Assembly (NCBI GenBank): GCA_018398765.1
Contig: JAHBMJ010000996.1
Coordinates: 29,432-93,431, forward strand
DNA length: 64,000 nucleotides
DNA from: Chromera velia
Taxonomy: Eukaryota > Sar > Chromeraceae
Direction of reading: 5' to 3'
Each line of letters starts with the position of its first letter. Position 1 is the stretch's first letter. Positions 1 through 10,645 of the stretch are shown here, piece by piece. The notes below the pieces were generated by a model that worked only from the letters and a program-made list of their open reading frames with translations, was not told the DNA's origin and ran no database searches. The translations under genes were made by a program, and so were the position numbers.

Positions 1-271
1 GGGGGGGGGGGGGTCCTGTGAGATCACTTGGCAGTATGTCAATGTGAGGGGGGGAGACGGTGCAATGCCAGTAGCGTACACGGTGTTTAGAAATATTCGT
101 GCGTCAATGTTAGTCCGTTTGTGTCCTCCGAAGGTTTCGTCGGACTTGAGAGAGGAAACAAAGTTATGGTAGGCAATGAGCGAGTCGATGCATGTGATCG
201 AAGGAATTCTCGATTCTTCCGTTCTGAGAACTGAAACACAAATAACGAAGTCTCTGTCAATTAATTTGCAG
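1..271. other. left-edge non-coding segment, probably intron
   Basis: The window opens with a run of 13 G. No sustained reading frame is seen. A TTTGCAG acceptor ending at 271 opens the next coding block, so this stretch is probably the 3' part of an intron whose donor lies left of the window. Confidence 0.4.
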
Positions 272-1162
272 GGGCATTTTCGCGATTCCCTTTCACATTT
301 CCGGAACTGGGTATGCGGCTGCCCGTTTGGCGAATTTCGTTTTCACGGGACATGACGATGTGATCCCGAAAGTTTCGGAATCTCGTCGATCTGTTCTGGC
401 AGACACAGCACCGGATGGGACGGGAGAACCCGCTTTCTCCACGCCCCTGACAGGGAACGGAGGAACGCCGATGGATCTAGACCCTGCAAGGCCGAATGAC
501 GTGTCTGTGTTCCGTTACTTGGGATTCCTCCTGATTCCTTCAATACTCCACGGGGTTTATGATGCCTCCTTGTTTGGAGCCTTCATCTTCGTTCTTGCTG
601 GGGATATCATCAAACCAGGTCTCTTTGTTCTTCTGGCGCTGGCTTCTCAGGTTGGTTCAACGAAAGCGTGCTTGGCCTCCAACACGTTGGCATGTCCTTT
701 TTTTCTGCCTTTTCTCTCCTCCTCGGTTCTTGTTATCTGGTCTGTATTCCCCTCCTCCCTGCTCTGACCTGTCGGTAGAATTGACATGTGCCCTCCGAAC
801 GAGAAGGCGCTGGCGGTGTGTAGATCTCTACAAAAGTCCAGTCCTCGTCATTTTCTGTTCAGTCGTGAATACAAATGACGCTTCTCATACAGACGAACAC
901 CAGCCAGTTGCATTTGTGTATTCCGTACTGGTCCCTGCAGATCACCATGGTAACCCTCTTTATCCTCGCATTCCGAGGAGTTATGAATGTGGAGCAACAC
1001 AGGCTGCAGGAGCTGACTTTGGGAGTGGGAGCACCGGGGGGGGGTCTGGGAGCGTCGGGGGGGCCTCGTTGGGGTGACGTAGAGCTGTCGGGGGGCAACG
1101 CTAACAACGCGAACGGGCAGACGCAAAGTGAGACTCCGACGGGGGGGCAGCAGGCAGTGTGA
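272..1162 (+). CDS. probable PrsW-type intramembrane protein, 3' exons
   Basis: Two exons fit in phase: 272-650 and 941-1162, with a 290-nt intron (donor gttggt, acceptor CTGCAG). The stop is at 1160-1162. The visible part is about 200 residues. It has two hydrophobic stretches carrying histidines, IPFHISGTGYAAARL near the start and LLIPSILHGVYDASLFG in the middle, then two further hydrophobic segments and a Gly/Asn-rich soluble tail. The spacing of His-bearing membrane helices and the HGVYD motif resemble the C-terminal half of PrsW-family intramembrane proteases, which cleave membrane-bound substrates. The glutamate-bearing N-terminal motifs would lie left of the window, so the family call is inference. 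It could be another polytopic membrane protein. The middle loop of about 75 residues is polar and low in complexity. Confidence 0.42.
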
Positions 1163-2390
1163 GCAAGCAGGGAGAATCACTTGATGTCATGAGTGCATAG
1201 AAATGGTAGGGTTAACGCGATTCATGCGAATTCAATTCGGACCTTTGATGGGTGGTTCTACCACAGACAATGATGGAGCCGGTGGTGAAGTTTGCAGAGA
1301 CTGTATCAATTAATTAATTCGTTTTGGGGGGGTCTCGTGCAGCTCTCGATCACGCATGCAAGACAAGACCATGCAATGATGAGGGCCTGCATCGAGGCCT
1401 GCGTGGATATACCGATAGATGCAATTAATGCGCCACAATTAAGTGCATCTCATTCTCATTCTGTGCGAATTCAACACACTGTGACTCCTCGATCATCAAA
1501 TTTATTGGTTTCAAGTTCATATTCGGTGACTCATTTTCATTGTAAGTCACTCTTAAGTGATCAACTTAGTAAAAATTATCGTTCAAAGTTATGAAAATGC
1601 ATGTAAGAAAAGTTTATAGTGAATTCTTTATACTTAATTATATAGTGTGATAGTAATAGTGACTTAATTGGTGCCTCAGGTAGAGCACTGTCGCCGTTCT
1701 GCCAGAAGTCGCCTCTGCGTTATGTTAATTCATATATATGTTATCCTATGTTTGAAATAATGTTTTTTTCTAGGTTTTTCTAAATATAGAAGTAATTTTT
1801 TAGGTAATATGTTCAAAAAAAGAATCGTCCATGTATAGAAACATTTTTTTTAGATAGTGAATAATTTTGAAAGCAAAACATAAATCAAACTTTCGTTACA
1901 GTGCTAGTTTTAAAGTTGATCTTTATAGAATTTTAAGGAGCTAGGCTTAGAAAAAAATATAATCTATGTTTTTTAAAATCACCGTATAGCTAGATTTTTT
2001 TAATTCTAAAAAAACGCAAAAAAATAGAAGTTAATAACAGCATTGATATCAACGTTATGTTGATTGATCATTTAACTTAATCATTCTGCTAGTGTCAGTG
2101 CTTAAATCATAAGTTAAATGGTTAGCGTTCCCGTAGGCGTTTGCCCTAGACAGCTCCACACCATTTTAATGATAACAGGACTCCCCGACGCTTTCAGACC
2201 GCCCCCCGTGCGTGTTCCCACTCCTGGCCCGACTTCCAATGTCTTTTCTTGCCTAGTTTTCCTGCAACCTGGGTTATTCCACCTTCTTTCTACCCCTCAA
2301 AAAACAGACCACCATCGGAACCTGCATTCAAAATTTGACAAATGTGAAACGAAAAACTGCAAGTGAAACCCCTTCCTCTGTACCACGAGA
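1163..2390. other. intergenic, AT-rich, no gene seen
   Basis: From about 1600 to 2110 the sequence is strongly AT-rich with many A/T runs. Short open frames here lack codon bias and splice-consistent neighbours. A 17-nt string at 1682-1698 is identical to part of the LINE 3' region at 43149-43165, so a decayed LINE tail may lie around 1660-1740. Confidence 0.5.
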
Positions 2391-2397
2391 GCTCTCT

Positions 2398-2587
2398 ATC
2401 TTTTCTCTCTCTCCCTCTGTCTCTTTCTCTTTCTCTCTCGATTTTTCAGTCTTTCTCCCTCTCCCCCCCCCCTCCCCTCTCTATCTTCCTCTCTGGGTCT
2501 CCCTCCCTTGCATTCTTCATTCTAAGAACTTTCCTACTCTCCTTCTCCTCTTTTCTTCTCCTTTCTGTTTCGCAGTACTTTTTCTTG

Positions 2588-2626
<39 letters not shown>

Positions 2627-2720
2627 AGAGTCTCTTCCCCTCTCACTCTCTTAGAGTCTTTGTCTCTCCCAATCTGTGCGTCTATCTTCTTGTTCACTCT
2701 CATGTTTCTCTGTGCGTGAG
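2398..2720. repeat. polypyrimidine (CT-rich) tract
   Basis: About 320 bp on the plus strand is almost wholly C and T, with a pure (TC)n run near 2590-2635. All frames through it encode Ser/Leu/Phe/Pro strings on one strand and Arg/Glu/Lys strings on the other. That is a composition artefact, not a gene. It lies 3' of the NADAR gene, which reads toward it. Confidence 0.75.
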
Positions 2721-2943
2721 TGTATATGTGGATGCTTCCGTGCAAGCTTTTGTACGTTCATGGTACCCACCTTCACAGAGACGCTTCGCTGTCCTCCTAG
2801 GTCACTTCTCTGCTGCTACCAGCTCAGCGCGGAGATCCTCCCACATTCGAGCCAGGCGGTTCGCCCCCCCCCTGCGTGCATCAAAGCCCCAAATTGAATA
2901 TTGGTCCGGCTTGATCGAGAGCTAGGAGGGGGTGGCTCTCCGT

Positions 2944-3504
2944 TCAACTTGCCCTCAGCAGAGACGCCAGCTTCGGGTCTGCTGCCAACTTGGCTCGAAG
3001 GCCTCGCATCATCACCTGGTCTCTCTGGGAGTCCCATAAAGCCGCGTCAAACGGTTTTGGCTTTTGCTTCTGGAAATAAGCCTCGCTATCTCTGTATGCA
3101 ACCCCGTCGATTAGCAGAGGCGGCTCGGAGTACCTCCACAGGTCGTGGACATTTTCCAGTTCTGTGCACCACAGGTAGGGCTTGCCCCCAGTCTCCCGCA
3201 GTGCCAGTTGAATGCCCTCATTCGAAAAGCCCAGATCGTGCGCAATAAGCCTGTGAGGCACCCAGCATGGAGCAGCATAGCTAGCGAGGGACGGGAAGCG
3301 CCTCTCGACTACTTCTTTCTGCTGAATTGAAAGGAAGATGAGGGGTTCTGTCAAGGGACCTGGGGGGAGGGCAAACTCACCGGCAGGCTCTTGCACAGAT
3401 GTACAACCTGGTGTTTCTTGAACTTCAGGCGAGGGGGCTGGGGGCGGTTCAGAGCCCCCCTTCGCGGCTGCTGAAGCAACTGACGTTGCGATTTCACTGC
3501 TCAT
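2944..3504 (-). CDS. NADAR (DUF1768/YbiA-like) domain protein, domain truncated
   Basis: A 186-residue frame starts at ATG 3504. Residues 1-50 are Ala/Pro/Ser-rich and probably disordered. Residues about 105-185 match the first two thirds of the NADAR fold: an IDGVAYRDSEAYFQKQK block (the family's dG..y...E.yfq..K motif), then a W......VM..GLRAK helix and PKLASLL. NADAR proteins act on ADP-ribose-linked or riboflavin-pathway N-glycosides. The exact substrate here cannot be read. The usual C-terminal third (the WG.G..G.N.lG...m.vR part) is missing because a stop follows LLRAS. An AGG|GCAAGT string at that point fits a GC-AG intron donor, so the end may sit in a further exon. I could not find that exon in the pyrimidine-rich DNA downstream. 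The alternative is a genuine truncation. Confidence 0.7.
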   Translation of the reverse strand: MSSEIATSVASAAAKGGSEPPPAPSPEVQETPGCTSVQEPAGEFALPPGPLTEPLIFLSIQQKEVVERRFPSLASYAAPCWVPHRLIAHDLGFSNEGIQLALRETGGKPYLWCTELENVHDLWRYSEPPLLIDGVAYRDSEAYFQKQKPKPFDAALWDSQRDQVMMRGLRAKLAADPKLASLLRAS

Positions 3505-4188
3505 GGTCGCATTTTCATGGTCGTTCCGTTTCCGGTGGAGTGCATGCTAGTGCATGCTTGCTTGCAGTCTAATTCTTATATATATATCCGTTGGGGGACG
3601 AGATCTCGTCTAAAACATCATGCTTCAATGAGGCTGCTCTTCCTATCACATCACCGAGCACTGGCGAGCAGGGTCTGATGGTTTATGGTTCATGGTCAGA
3701 CTGATGCTCGCGGGTTGTAACGGTGAAACATCGAAGCGGATGCATGTTTCGGCCAGTGTATATAGATATATATTATAGACATGCAATTTTGATGCAAAAT
3801 ATTTACAACAATGCAACACTTTTTGAATGAGCAACATATGCATGAGCAACACTTTGCGCACCACTGCAGCATGTACCCCTCATTGAAAGCCGTTCTGCTG
3901 CGGCGCGGCCCGATGCAAGTCGATGTGTTGCTGACAGTCAAAGAAAGTGGGACCCCATCGAATCAAGATCTCCTTCTTTGCGTGCAGCTGCAACTTTTCA
4001 GCAAGCTTTGCACTGGATTGCTCAGAAACCAGGCTAGAAGCCTGTCTGGTCTTCCTTCTTCTTCACTCGATACTCATTCTATGTGTTGTTTCCCACACTG
4101 TCAGGTTTCGTTGGGGACAATTGCGGACAACGCTTGACAATCTACAACAGTGAAAGCGTTTGGCTGATTTTGCATCTGTCTGTCTCAG
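3505..4188. other. divergent intergenic region between two genes
   Basis: This separates the minus-strand NADAR gene from the plus-strand gene beginning near 4189, so it should hold both promoters or unseen 5' exons. TATATATATAT occurs near 3577-3587. Short frames at 3811-4137 lack support. A CTGTCTCAG acceptor ends at 4188. Confidence 0.4.
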
Positions 4189-6317
4189 TGACCAGCTATC
4201 TGAGCTGAATAGGATGTTTGTTGGGTCGGTCATTCAAGGAAAGTGGGGGAGAATGGAGATAGTGGGGGTGAGGGGGGGAAAATTCATTGTCGAGTACACG
4301 ACACAAATCACTAACAAGAGCGGTCGGCGAGTTCAAAAGACGCAGATCAAGACGTGGACCGAAGGACAAATCTTGATGAGATCATACGACTCCGAAAGAG
4401 GGCGCCAGCAGAGGCAGAAATCGTCCCTGAGCAGCAGGTACAGGGTCCTGGGCCACTCGACCAGAGCGGAAGACTTCACCTATGGAGATGACGACAGTAC
4501 GACTGAAGAGGAGGGGGGCAAAACAGGGAAAGGTGAGCCCGCAAGCTGGGCAGAATGAAACACGAATGGAGAGCACTGCCAGGGGAAACAAGTTACGTGT
4601 CTTTCAATGCAAGAGTGCAATGTCTTTTGTTTGCCTGTCGGTGCCGTCAGTAATCGGCATTGAGCATGCATTGATTCGGAGCCCTGTTGGAAATCTCACG
4701 AGTGTTGTTCAAGCGGTCACAAAAGGCAGAATAGTATGGCCGTGCGTACATGTAAATGTGTCTCCTTTTGACTGAAGATGTGATTTGGTCTCCAAATCGA
4801 CATCCTTTCCTTTCCTGTCTCTGTTTCCTCATGCAGAATCCCTCCAAAAGGCGACCGTCTGTTCACAACTCGATGACTACTTCCCAGAGGTAGCGTCAAT
4901 CATGAAGAAGAACAATCGAGAACGCCAGGGCAAAGTGAAGCGATCCGCATTACTCATGAGGAACACACGAACTCCCATCACAGGTCAGGAACAGACTCTC
5001 TCCTCAGATCTAGACGTACCCGCCCTCTCGCAAAACAAGAAAAATCGAGAAGAATGGCGGCAGCTTTGAAATTTCTCCCCCCCTCCTCCCTCCCCTTCTC
5101 ACTCTCTTGATTTTCGTTCACTTTCTGCCTTTATCTTTGCACCCCTCCCGTCTCTCTGCGTGCAGATGACTACTGCACAGGGCCTCCCTCGGCTGGGACA
5201 CTCCCTATTTCGGAATCCCATTGTTCAAAAGACGCCCCTGGAAGGTCAGACCCCGAAAACTATGATGTCGACCTCCTCCGAATGGTCCTTCAGGGGGAGT
5301 ACAGAGACAGACGCCTGAACCAAATCTTCTCCTTCGCGACCTTGTTGCTCTCTTTGTTGGGCACCTCGTCAAGGGCTGGTCTTGGCTCCACGACGGTGTC
5401 AGATGGAGACGAGGAGGAGGTGAAAGGCACGGCCATTACGGACGAAAGTACATCCATCCAGACGAACGAAAGTACACCCAGCCAGACGGACGAAAGTACA
5501 CCCATCCAGACGAACGAAAGTACACCCAACCGGATGAACGAAAGTACACCCATCCAGACTGACGAAAGTACACCCATCCAGACGAACGAAAAGACGGGCA
5601 GCCAGACGAACGAGGTCAGCACAGAAAGAGTCTTGCAGCTAATGATGCATGGGAAGAGTTGCAGGCCAGATTGCATGCATGCTGCTGTCAACCAGAAGCA
5701 GTTCGCTTGCTTCTCTCCCCCGGCCCCCCTCCAGTGACACCTCATTGAGTTTCCCCCCCGAGAAGAACTCGGAGAACATGCAAGCCATTGAAAGAGGACA
5801 TGGGAAAAGACATGGATGTCTCAGTGAATTGAAAGGAGGTAGTTTTGACCTCGGGGGTCTTTTTTGTCCTTTCCTCTCGTTACCTCTTCTTGCTGCATGC
5901 CTATATGCGGCCGGGAAAACCCTGACTAAAGTGTTGATGCTTCTCTCCTTGCAGGCAAACACCACGGCTCCACACACGCCTACCACGGGGTTCCCCCAGA
6001 GGCTCTGTGAGTGTCCTCGTCCTGACATCGTCTCCCCGTTGGCCTCGAGTTTCTCTTCTCATCAGCGCATCGTCTTCTCTCAGTTTCTCCCGACAGTTAC
6101 GGCTGAAGAAGGAGACTGGGATGGGAGCCAGAGGGAGATTTGGGCTGATGAGGGGGTTGAATCAACGAAAACGTCTCCAGTCGTGTATGCATCTGCCCGT
6201 AAGAATTTCACGCAGGGGGGCGAGCAGAGAAGATCGAAGGCTTTGGGGGGATTGCGGGGTTTCTTCGGGCGCTTGACTTCCCGTCTGGAAAGGGTGGGGT
6301 TTCAAATCAAGGGCTGA
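4189..6317 (+). CDS. five-exon protein of unknown function
   Basis: Exons join in phase: 4189-4532, 4837-4983, 5166-5614, 5955-6006 and 6097-6317 (stop at 6315-6317). Donors are gtgagc, gtcagg, gtcagc and gtgagt. Three of the four internal acceptors are TGCAG and the last is gacag. About 400 residues are visible. The first exon opens at an acceptor, so either an upstream exon supplies the start or translation begins at ATG 4214. Residues about 10-60 form a compact beta-like stretch (MFVGSVIQGKWGRMEIVGV, then KFIVEY and KTWTEGQIL) reminiscent of a small barrel, but I recognise no family. Exon 3 carries seven tandem octapeptides (ESTPxQTN/D). The tail is basic. The 90-nt fourth intron is a multiple of three without a stop in frame, so its retention would add 30 residues. 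Confidence 0.6.
5441..5608 (+). repeat. in-frame 24-bp coding minisatellite, about 7 units
   Basis: Seven imperfect copies of a 24-bp unit encode the octapeptide ESTP-(I/S/N)-(Q/R)-(T/M)-(N/D). The period is a multiple of three and every copy keeps the frame. The repeat is Ser/Thr/Asn-rich and likely a flexible linker. Confidence 0.85.
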
Positions 6318-6964
6318 TCGAGTCAGCAACTCCGACTGCATGAGCGTTGGCTTGCGAAGTGCTTGACTCATGATTCAGTAAAACTTGATTATAGGGAGAA
6401 GGGTATGTGGGTTGATGTGAGAAGCATGCCACGACTGTCTGTATTTCTCTCAATCTCCCTGTCCTGTTGTAAGTCAGTCAGTAGGTCAGTAAACCAACCA
6501 GAGCAAGCAGGTGTTTTGGGTGCGCATGATGGCCGGATGATTCGATGACAGGTTTTGGCCGCGCTCTTTGAATGTGAAGGACACGTACACACAAAATGGG
6601 GGTGCATGCCAGTGGGAACAGGAATCAAGGGCGCGAAACCTCACACGAAGAAACCAGTCACACGCATAGTCAGTACCATATGCCAAACCATTTGCACGGA
6701 ATCTGTTCGACAGATAGCGGGTTTCAGTGGCGCTCTTTGAACAAGAAATACCAATATCTAGACAAGGGGGTTGGGCAGGGGCATCGAGGGCTTGAGCTTG
6801 AATCGAGAAAGAAAAGTCAATACATGGAATCCACTTTTGGTCTCTGTGCATGCATGCATTGCGGCAATCTCTTTGATTCATCTCCAGGTGCGTATACTAC
6901 TTGTGACCCTCGATGGATCGATCTGTCGGTTGGGAAAAATGAATTGAAACGCACATAGGAGGCG
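6318..6964. other. intergenic; start of a duplicated repeat unit
   Basis: No gene is seen. Strings such as GCGCTCTTTGAA (near 6557 and 6729) and a stretch ending CTCGATGGATCGATCTGTCGG near 6910-6932 recur in diverged form at about 8678-8970. This is therefore the left flank of a tandem duplication. Confidence 0.5.
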
Positions 6965-7495
6965 AGCGGGGAACAGAGAACTTTCCTCTAACCTTCCACT
7001 GTCCTTCTTCGCCCCTTCCTTCCTTCCTTCCTTCCTTCCTTCTTGTTTTTCTTGCCGTGTGTTGTCTGTCAATTTGGTAGCTTGGCAGCGTAATCTCTTG
7101 CTACCTGTCAATTCCCTGTGTCCCTCTCTTCCGCCTCTCTCCGGCCTCTTCTCTCCTCCCTCCAAATCTTGCCTCCAACAGTTTGTCTCTTCAACTCCCG
7201 TTCAGCTCAAGACACAAGGGTCAGTAGCAAGGTTGCCATGGGCATGTGAAGGATGGCCGCATGCATGGGTGTCTGCACCGTTACGGGAAGGACAGAGAGA
7301 GACTGATCGAGACGGCGAGACTGGGCGGAGGGCATTCTGTATAGAGCACTCGTCTGTTGATGCAATGATCTTGCAATTTTTCGTTCGACTGCAGTTCTCC
7401 TTGCTGTTTTTTTCACCCCGATCATATTTATGCCATGCGTCTTCCCCTCTCTACTTGTATCCGTCTCTTCGTTTCTGTTCCCCCCCCCTCCTCAT
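6965..7495. repeat. tandem duplication core, copy 1
   Basis: About 530 bp is nearly identical to 9004-9535, with about 4 substitutions by eye and an offset of about 2,039 bp. It begins AGCGGGGAACAGAGAAC and ends in a C-run followed by TCCTCAT. It contains a (CTTC)n tract. It includes open frames that are not credible genes: they run through the microsatellites and lack splice context. Confidence 0.85.
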
Positions 7496-8796
7496 TCTTT
7501 CCCTCCAAGAAACGAAAGGAGAAAGGAAGATCACAGCTGTGAAAGCGTATGGCAGATTCAAAGCAATCATGGTCGGACCTGGATGGTTGCATTTCATTGA
7601 TTTCTTGAGCATTTTCTTTTTCTGCCCTCGTCTGTCAATGACTCTTCCTTTCGGACGTTGCATGCATGAGTGCGGGCGGAGTGTGCATCCTTTGTGGTTT
7701 TCCCACACACACTTGTCGCTTTTTGTTTCTGCTTGGCTGAAATTGAAAACTCTGCCTCTCCATGTCGTTTGCTCTTGAGCATCTTTTTTTGCTTGTGGAC
7801 GGTGGAAGACAGAGCGCCGGGGAACGTGGAGAAAGGGACACGGCTGGATTGACTCATTATCTCTCATTCTTTTTGCCTGATCCCATGCATGCGCTGCTGA
7901 GAAAAAGAATGCAGGCAGCAAAGACGGAAGGAGTGAATGAAGGAAGGGAGGAATGAAGGAAGGAACGAATGGAGGAAGGGAGGAATGAAGGAAGGGTGGC
8001 TGAGATCCCGGTTGCATGCACAGAGGTCGGCATGGTTTGCCTGACATTCTCTTGCATGCCTGAACAAATCAGACCTTTCCTGAGGTTCCCGTCCCATTCC
8101 CGTCTGCTCTCGATCTGATTTCTTGTCCCTTCTGTACTACTCAGCCGTCTCTGTCTGCTTGTTTGAGACGTACCGAGAAAGAGGGCAAAGAAGGCAGGAA
8201 GGAATGCAGGTAGGAAGAGAGGTAGAGAGGCAAAAAGGAAGGAAGGCAGGTAGGAAGAGAGGTAGAGAGGCAAAAAGGAAGGAAGGAAGGAAGGAAGGAA
8301 GGAAGGCAGGTAGGAAGACCGGTAGAGAGGCAAAAAGGAAGGAAGGAAGGTCACGGTGTAGGTGCATGTACAGAGGTTGGCATGATCCGCCTGACATTCT
8401 CTTGCGTGCTTCGATACGTCAGACCTTCGTTTCTCTTCTGTCTCCCTTCTCTTCTCTTCTCTTCTCTTCTCTTTGGCCGCTACACGGTCTAAGTCTTCTC
8501 GTTTGCCATGTGCAGAAGTCGATCGTCACGATTCCCCGGACTGTCTGTTCTTCCCCTTTCCTCTTCTCTCGGCGTGAGTCATGCACTCCGGCAGTCACTG
8601 ACAGTCAGCCAGCGCCCCTGGGCCAGTCAATCTGGTTTGGGGGAGCGCATGGATAAACAGATGACGGGTTTGATTAGCGCTCTTTGAACAAGAAACACTT
8701 GCAAGCATTCAAACAACGGGGATGGGCATCAAGGGTTTGCAAGGGCTTGAATCGAGAAAGAGAAACTAATCACACAGGCTCGATCGATCCAATTTT

Positions 8797-8844
<48 letters not shown>

Positions 8845-9003
8845 TGTGTGTGAGTGCATACCTACCTGCATTGGGGCCATGTTTTCCATGCATCTTCAGC
8901 ACGCAACGATGTACCAGGTGCATGCGCACACTACTTATGACTCTCGATGGATCGGTCCGTCGGTTGGGAAAGATTGTACTGATAGAAACGCTCATGGGAA
9001 GCA
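7496..9003. repeat. diverged part of the 2-kb tandem repeat unit
   Basis: This holds (GGAA)n/(GGCA)n purine tracts, a (TC)n(TG)n microsatellite near 8797-8851, and two copies of the recurring 50-bp motif. Several blocks correspond to sequence about 2 kb away but at clearly lower identity than the core. No gene is seen. Confidence 0.55.
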
Positions 9004-10645
9004 AGCGGGGAACAGAGAACTTTCCTCTAACCTTCCACTGTCCTTCTTCGCCCCTTCCTTCCTTCCTTCCTTCCTTCCTTCTTGTTTTTCTTGCCGTGTG
9101 TTGTCTGTCAATTTGGTAGCTTGGCAGCGTAATCTCTTGCTACCTGTCAATTCCCTGTGTCCCTCTCTTCCGCCTCTCTCCGGCCTCTTCTCTCCTCCCT
9201 CCAAATCTTGCCTCCAACAGTTTGTCTCTTCAACTCCCGTTCAGCTCAAGACACAAGGGTCAGTAGCAAGGTTGCCATGGGCATGTGAAGGATGGCCGCA
9301 TGCATGGGTGTCTGCACCGTTACGGGAAGGACAGAGAGAGACTGATCGAGACGGCGAGACTGGGCGGAGGGCATTCTGTATAGAGCACTCGTCTATTGAT
9401 GCAATGATCTTGCAATTTTTCGTTCGACTGCAGTTCGCCTTGCTGTTTTTTTCACCCCGATCATATTTATGCCATGCGTCTTCCCCTCTCTACTTGTATT
9501 CATCTCTTCGTTTCTGTTCCCCCCCCCTCCTCATAATTTTCCTCCCGAAAAGAAACGAGCAAGGAAGGAGAAGGACAAAGTGTGAAAGCGTATTCAAATT
9601 TGTGGGCCTAGCTGGTTGTATTTTCGTTTTCAGGCCTCGTGTGTCAATGACTGTTCTTTTTGGTCTTGCCACGAGTTCGCGTGCGGAGTGTGCATCCTTT
9701 GTGTTTTTTTTACGCGAACATTTTGCTGTTTTGTTTCTGCTTATTTGAAGGTTTTGTCTCTTCATGCTGTCCGTTCATGAGCACTTCTTTGCCTTCAGCC
9801 GATGGAAGACAGAGCATTCAGCAAAATTTCTTTTTTGCTTATGCCGTGCGCCGTTGATACAAAGAAAGCAGGAAAGAAGGAGTGAAGGAGGAAGGGACGA
9901 ACGAAGAAAAGAAGAGAGGATGGATCGAAGGAAGGCCGAGTGGCTGCGCATGTGCAGAGGTCGGCATGGACCGCCTGACATTCTCTTGCATGCTTATCTC
10001 CCTTATCCAGATTTCCGATCCTATTAATTTACGTGCCTTCTCTTTATTCTGGCCTCTTCTGCACGACTCCACTGTCTTTTTTCGCTGCTTTGAGACGTCC
10101 TGAAGAAAGAGGGAAGGCGGAAAGGCAACAAGGTGGAAACCGGTGGAAACACAGGCAAGAAGGGAGGAAGGAAGGAAGGAAGGAAGGAAGAACTGTTACG
10201 GCGTGGGTGCATGCATAGAGGTTGGCATCCCTCGCCAGACATTCTCTTGCATGCCTCGGACCTATTTTTTCTTTCGCTGTCATCTCATCTCCTCTTTCAA
10301 CTGAAGCCCAAATCTAACGCTGCCAGACGAGAAACCAGAGAAGAATCAAAAGGCCAGGGCCGGGATGAAGAGAAAGTTGAAGCGAGTATCGCTTAAAGGC
10401 GACAGGTCACAGCAAAGGGGAAAAAAGAAAGCTCTTTGAGTGGAAGAAAGCAGCCACACAAGCTTAGAAAGAAAGGAAAGAATGAAGGGGTGAAGAGCGA
10501 AAAAAGGAAATAAAGAAGTAGGGAAGAAAGGAAGCAAGGAAGAGAATACAAAGGAACCATGATCAAAAGGAGGGAAACGATGAAGAAAGGCTGAGGGTGC
10601 ATGTACAGAGGTCAACATGTTTTGTCTTATATTCTCTTACATGCT
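8013..10645 (+). repeat. five dispersed copies of a 50-bp conserved motif
   Basis: Copies lie at about 8013-8060, 8361-8410, 9947-9994, 10206-10255 and 10596-10645. Each has ACAGAGGTYGGCATG, a variable 4-6 nt, then CTGACATTCTCTTGCATGC or a close variant, and each follows a (GGAA)n-type purine tract. All are in the same orientation. The function is unknown. The motif lies within a larger unit but is better conserved than its surroundings. Confidence 0.75.
9004..9535. repeat. tandem duplication core, copy 2
   Basis: This is the partner of 6965-7495 at about 99% identity by eye. The sequence on both sides of the two cores is related but much more diverged, which points to local homogenisation or a recent second duplication. 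Confidence 0.85.

Noticed and set aside
7059-9748. Long plus-strand open frames in the duplicated region (7059-7778 and 8684-9748)
   Set aside because: They run through CTTC and TC/TG microsatellites, share the near-identical core without coding-type substitution, and lack splice partners.
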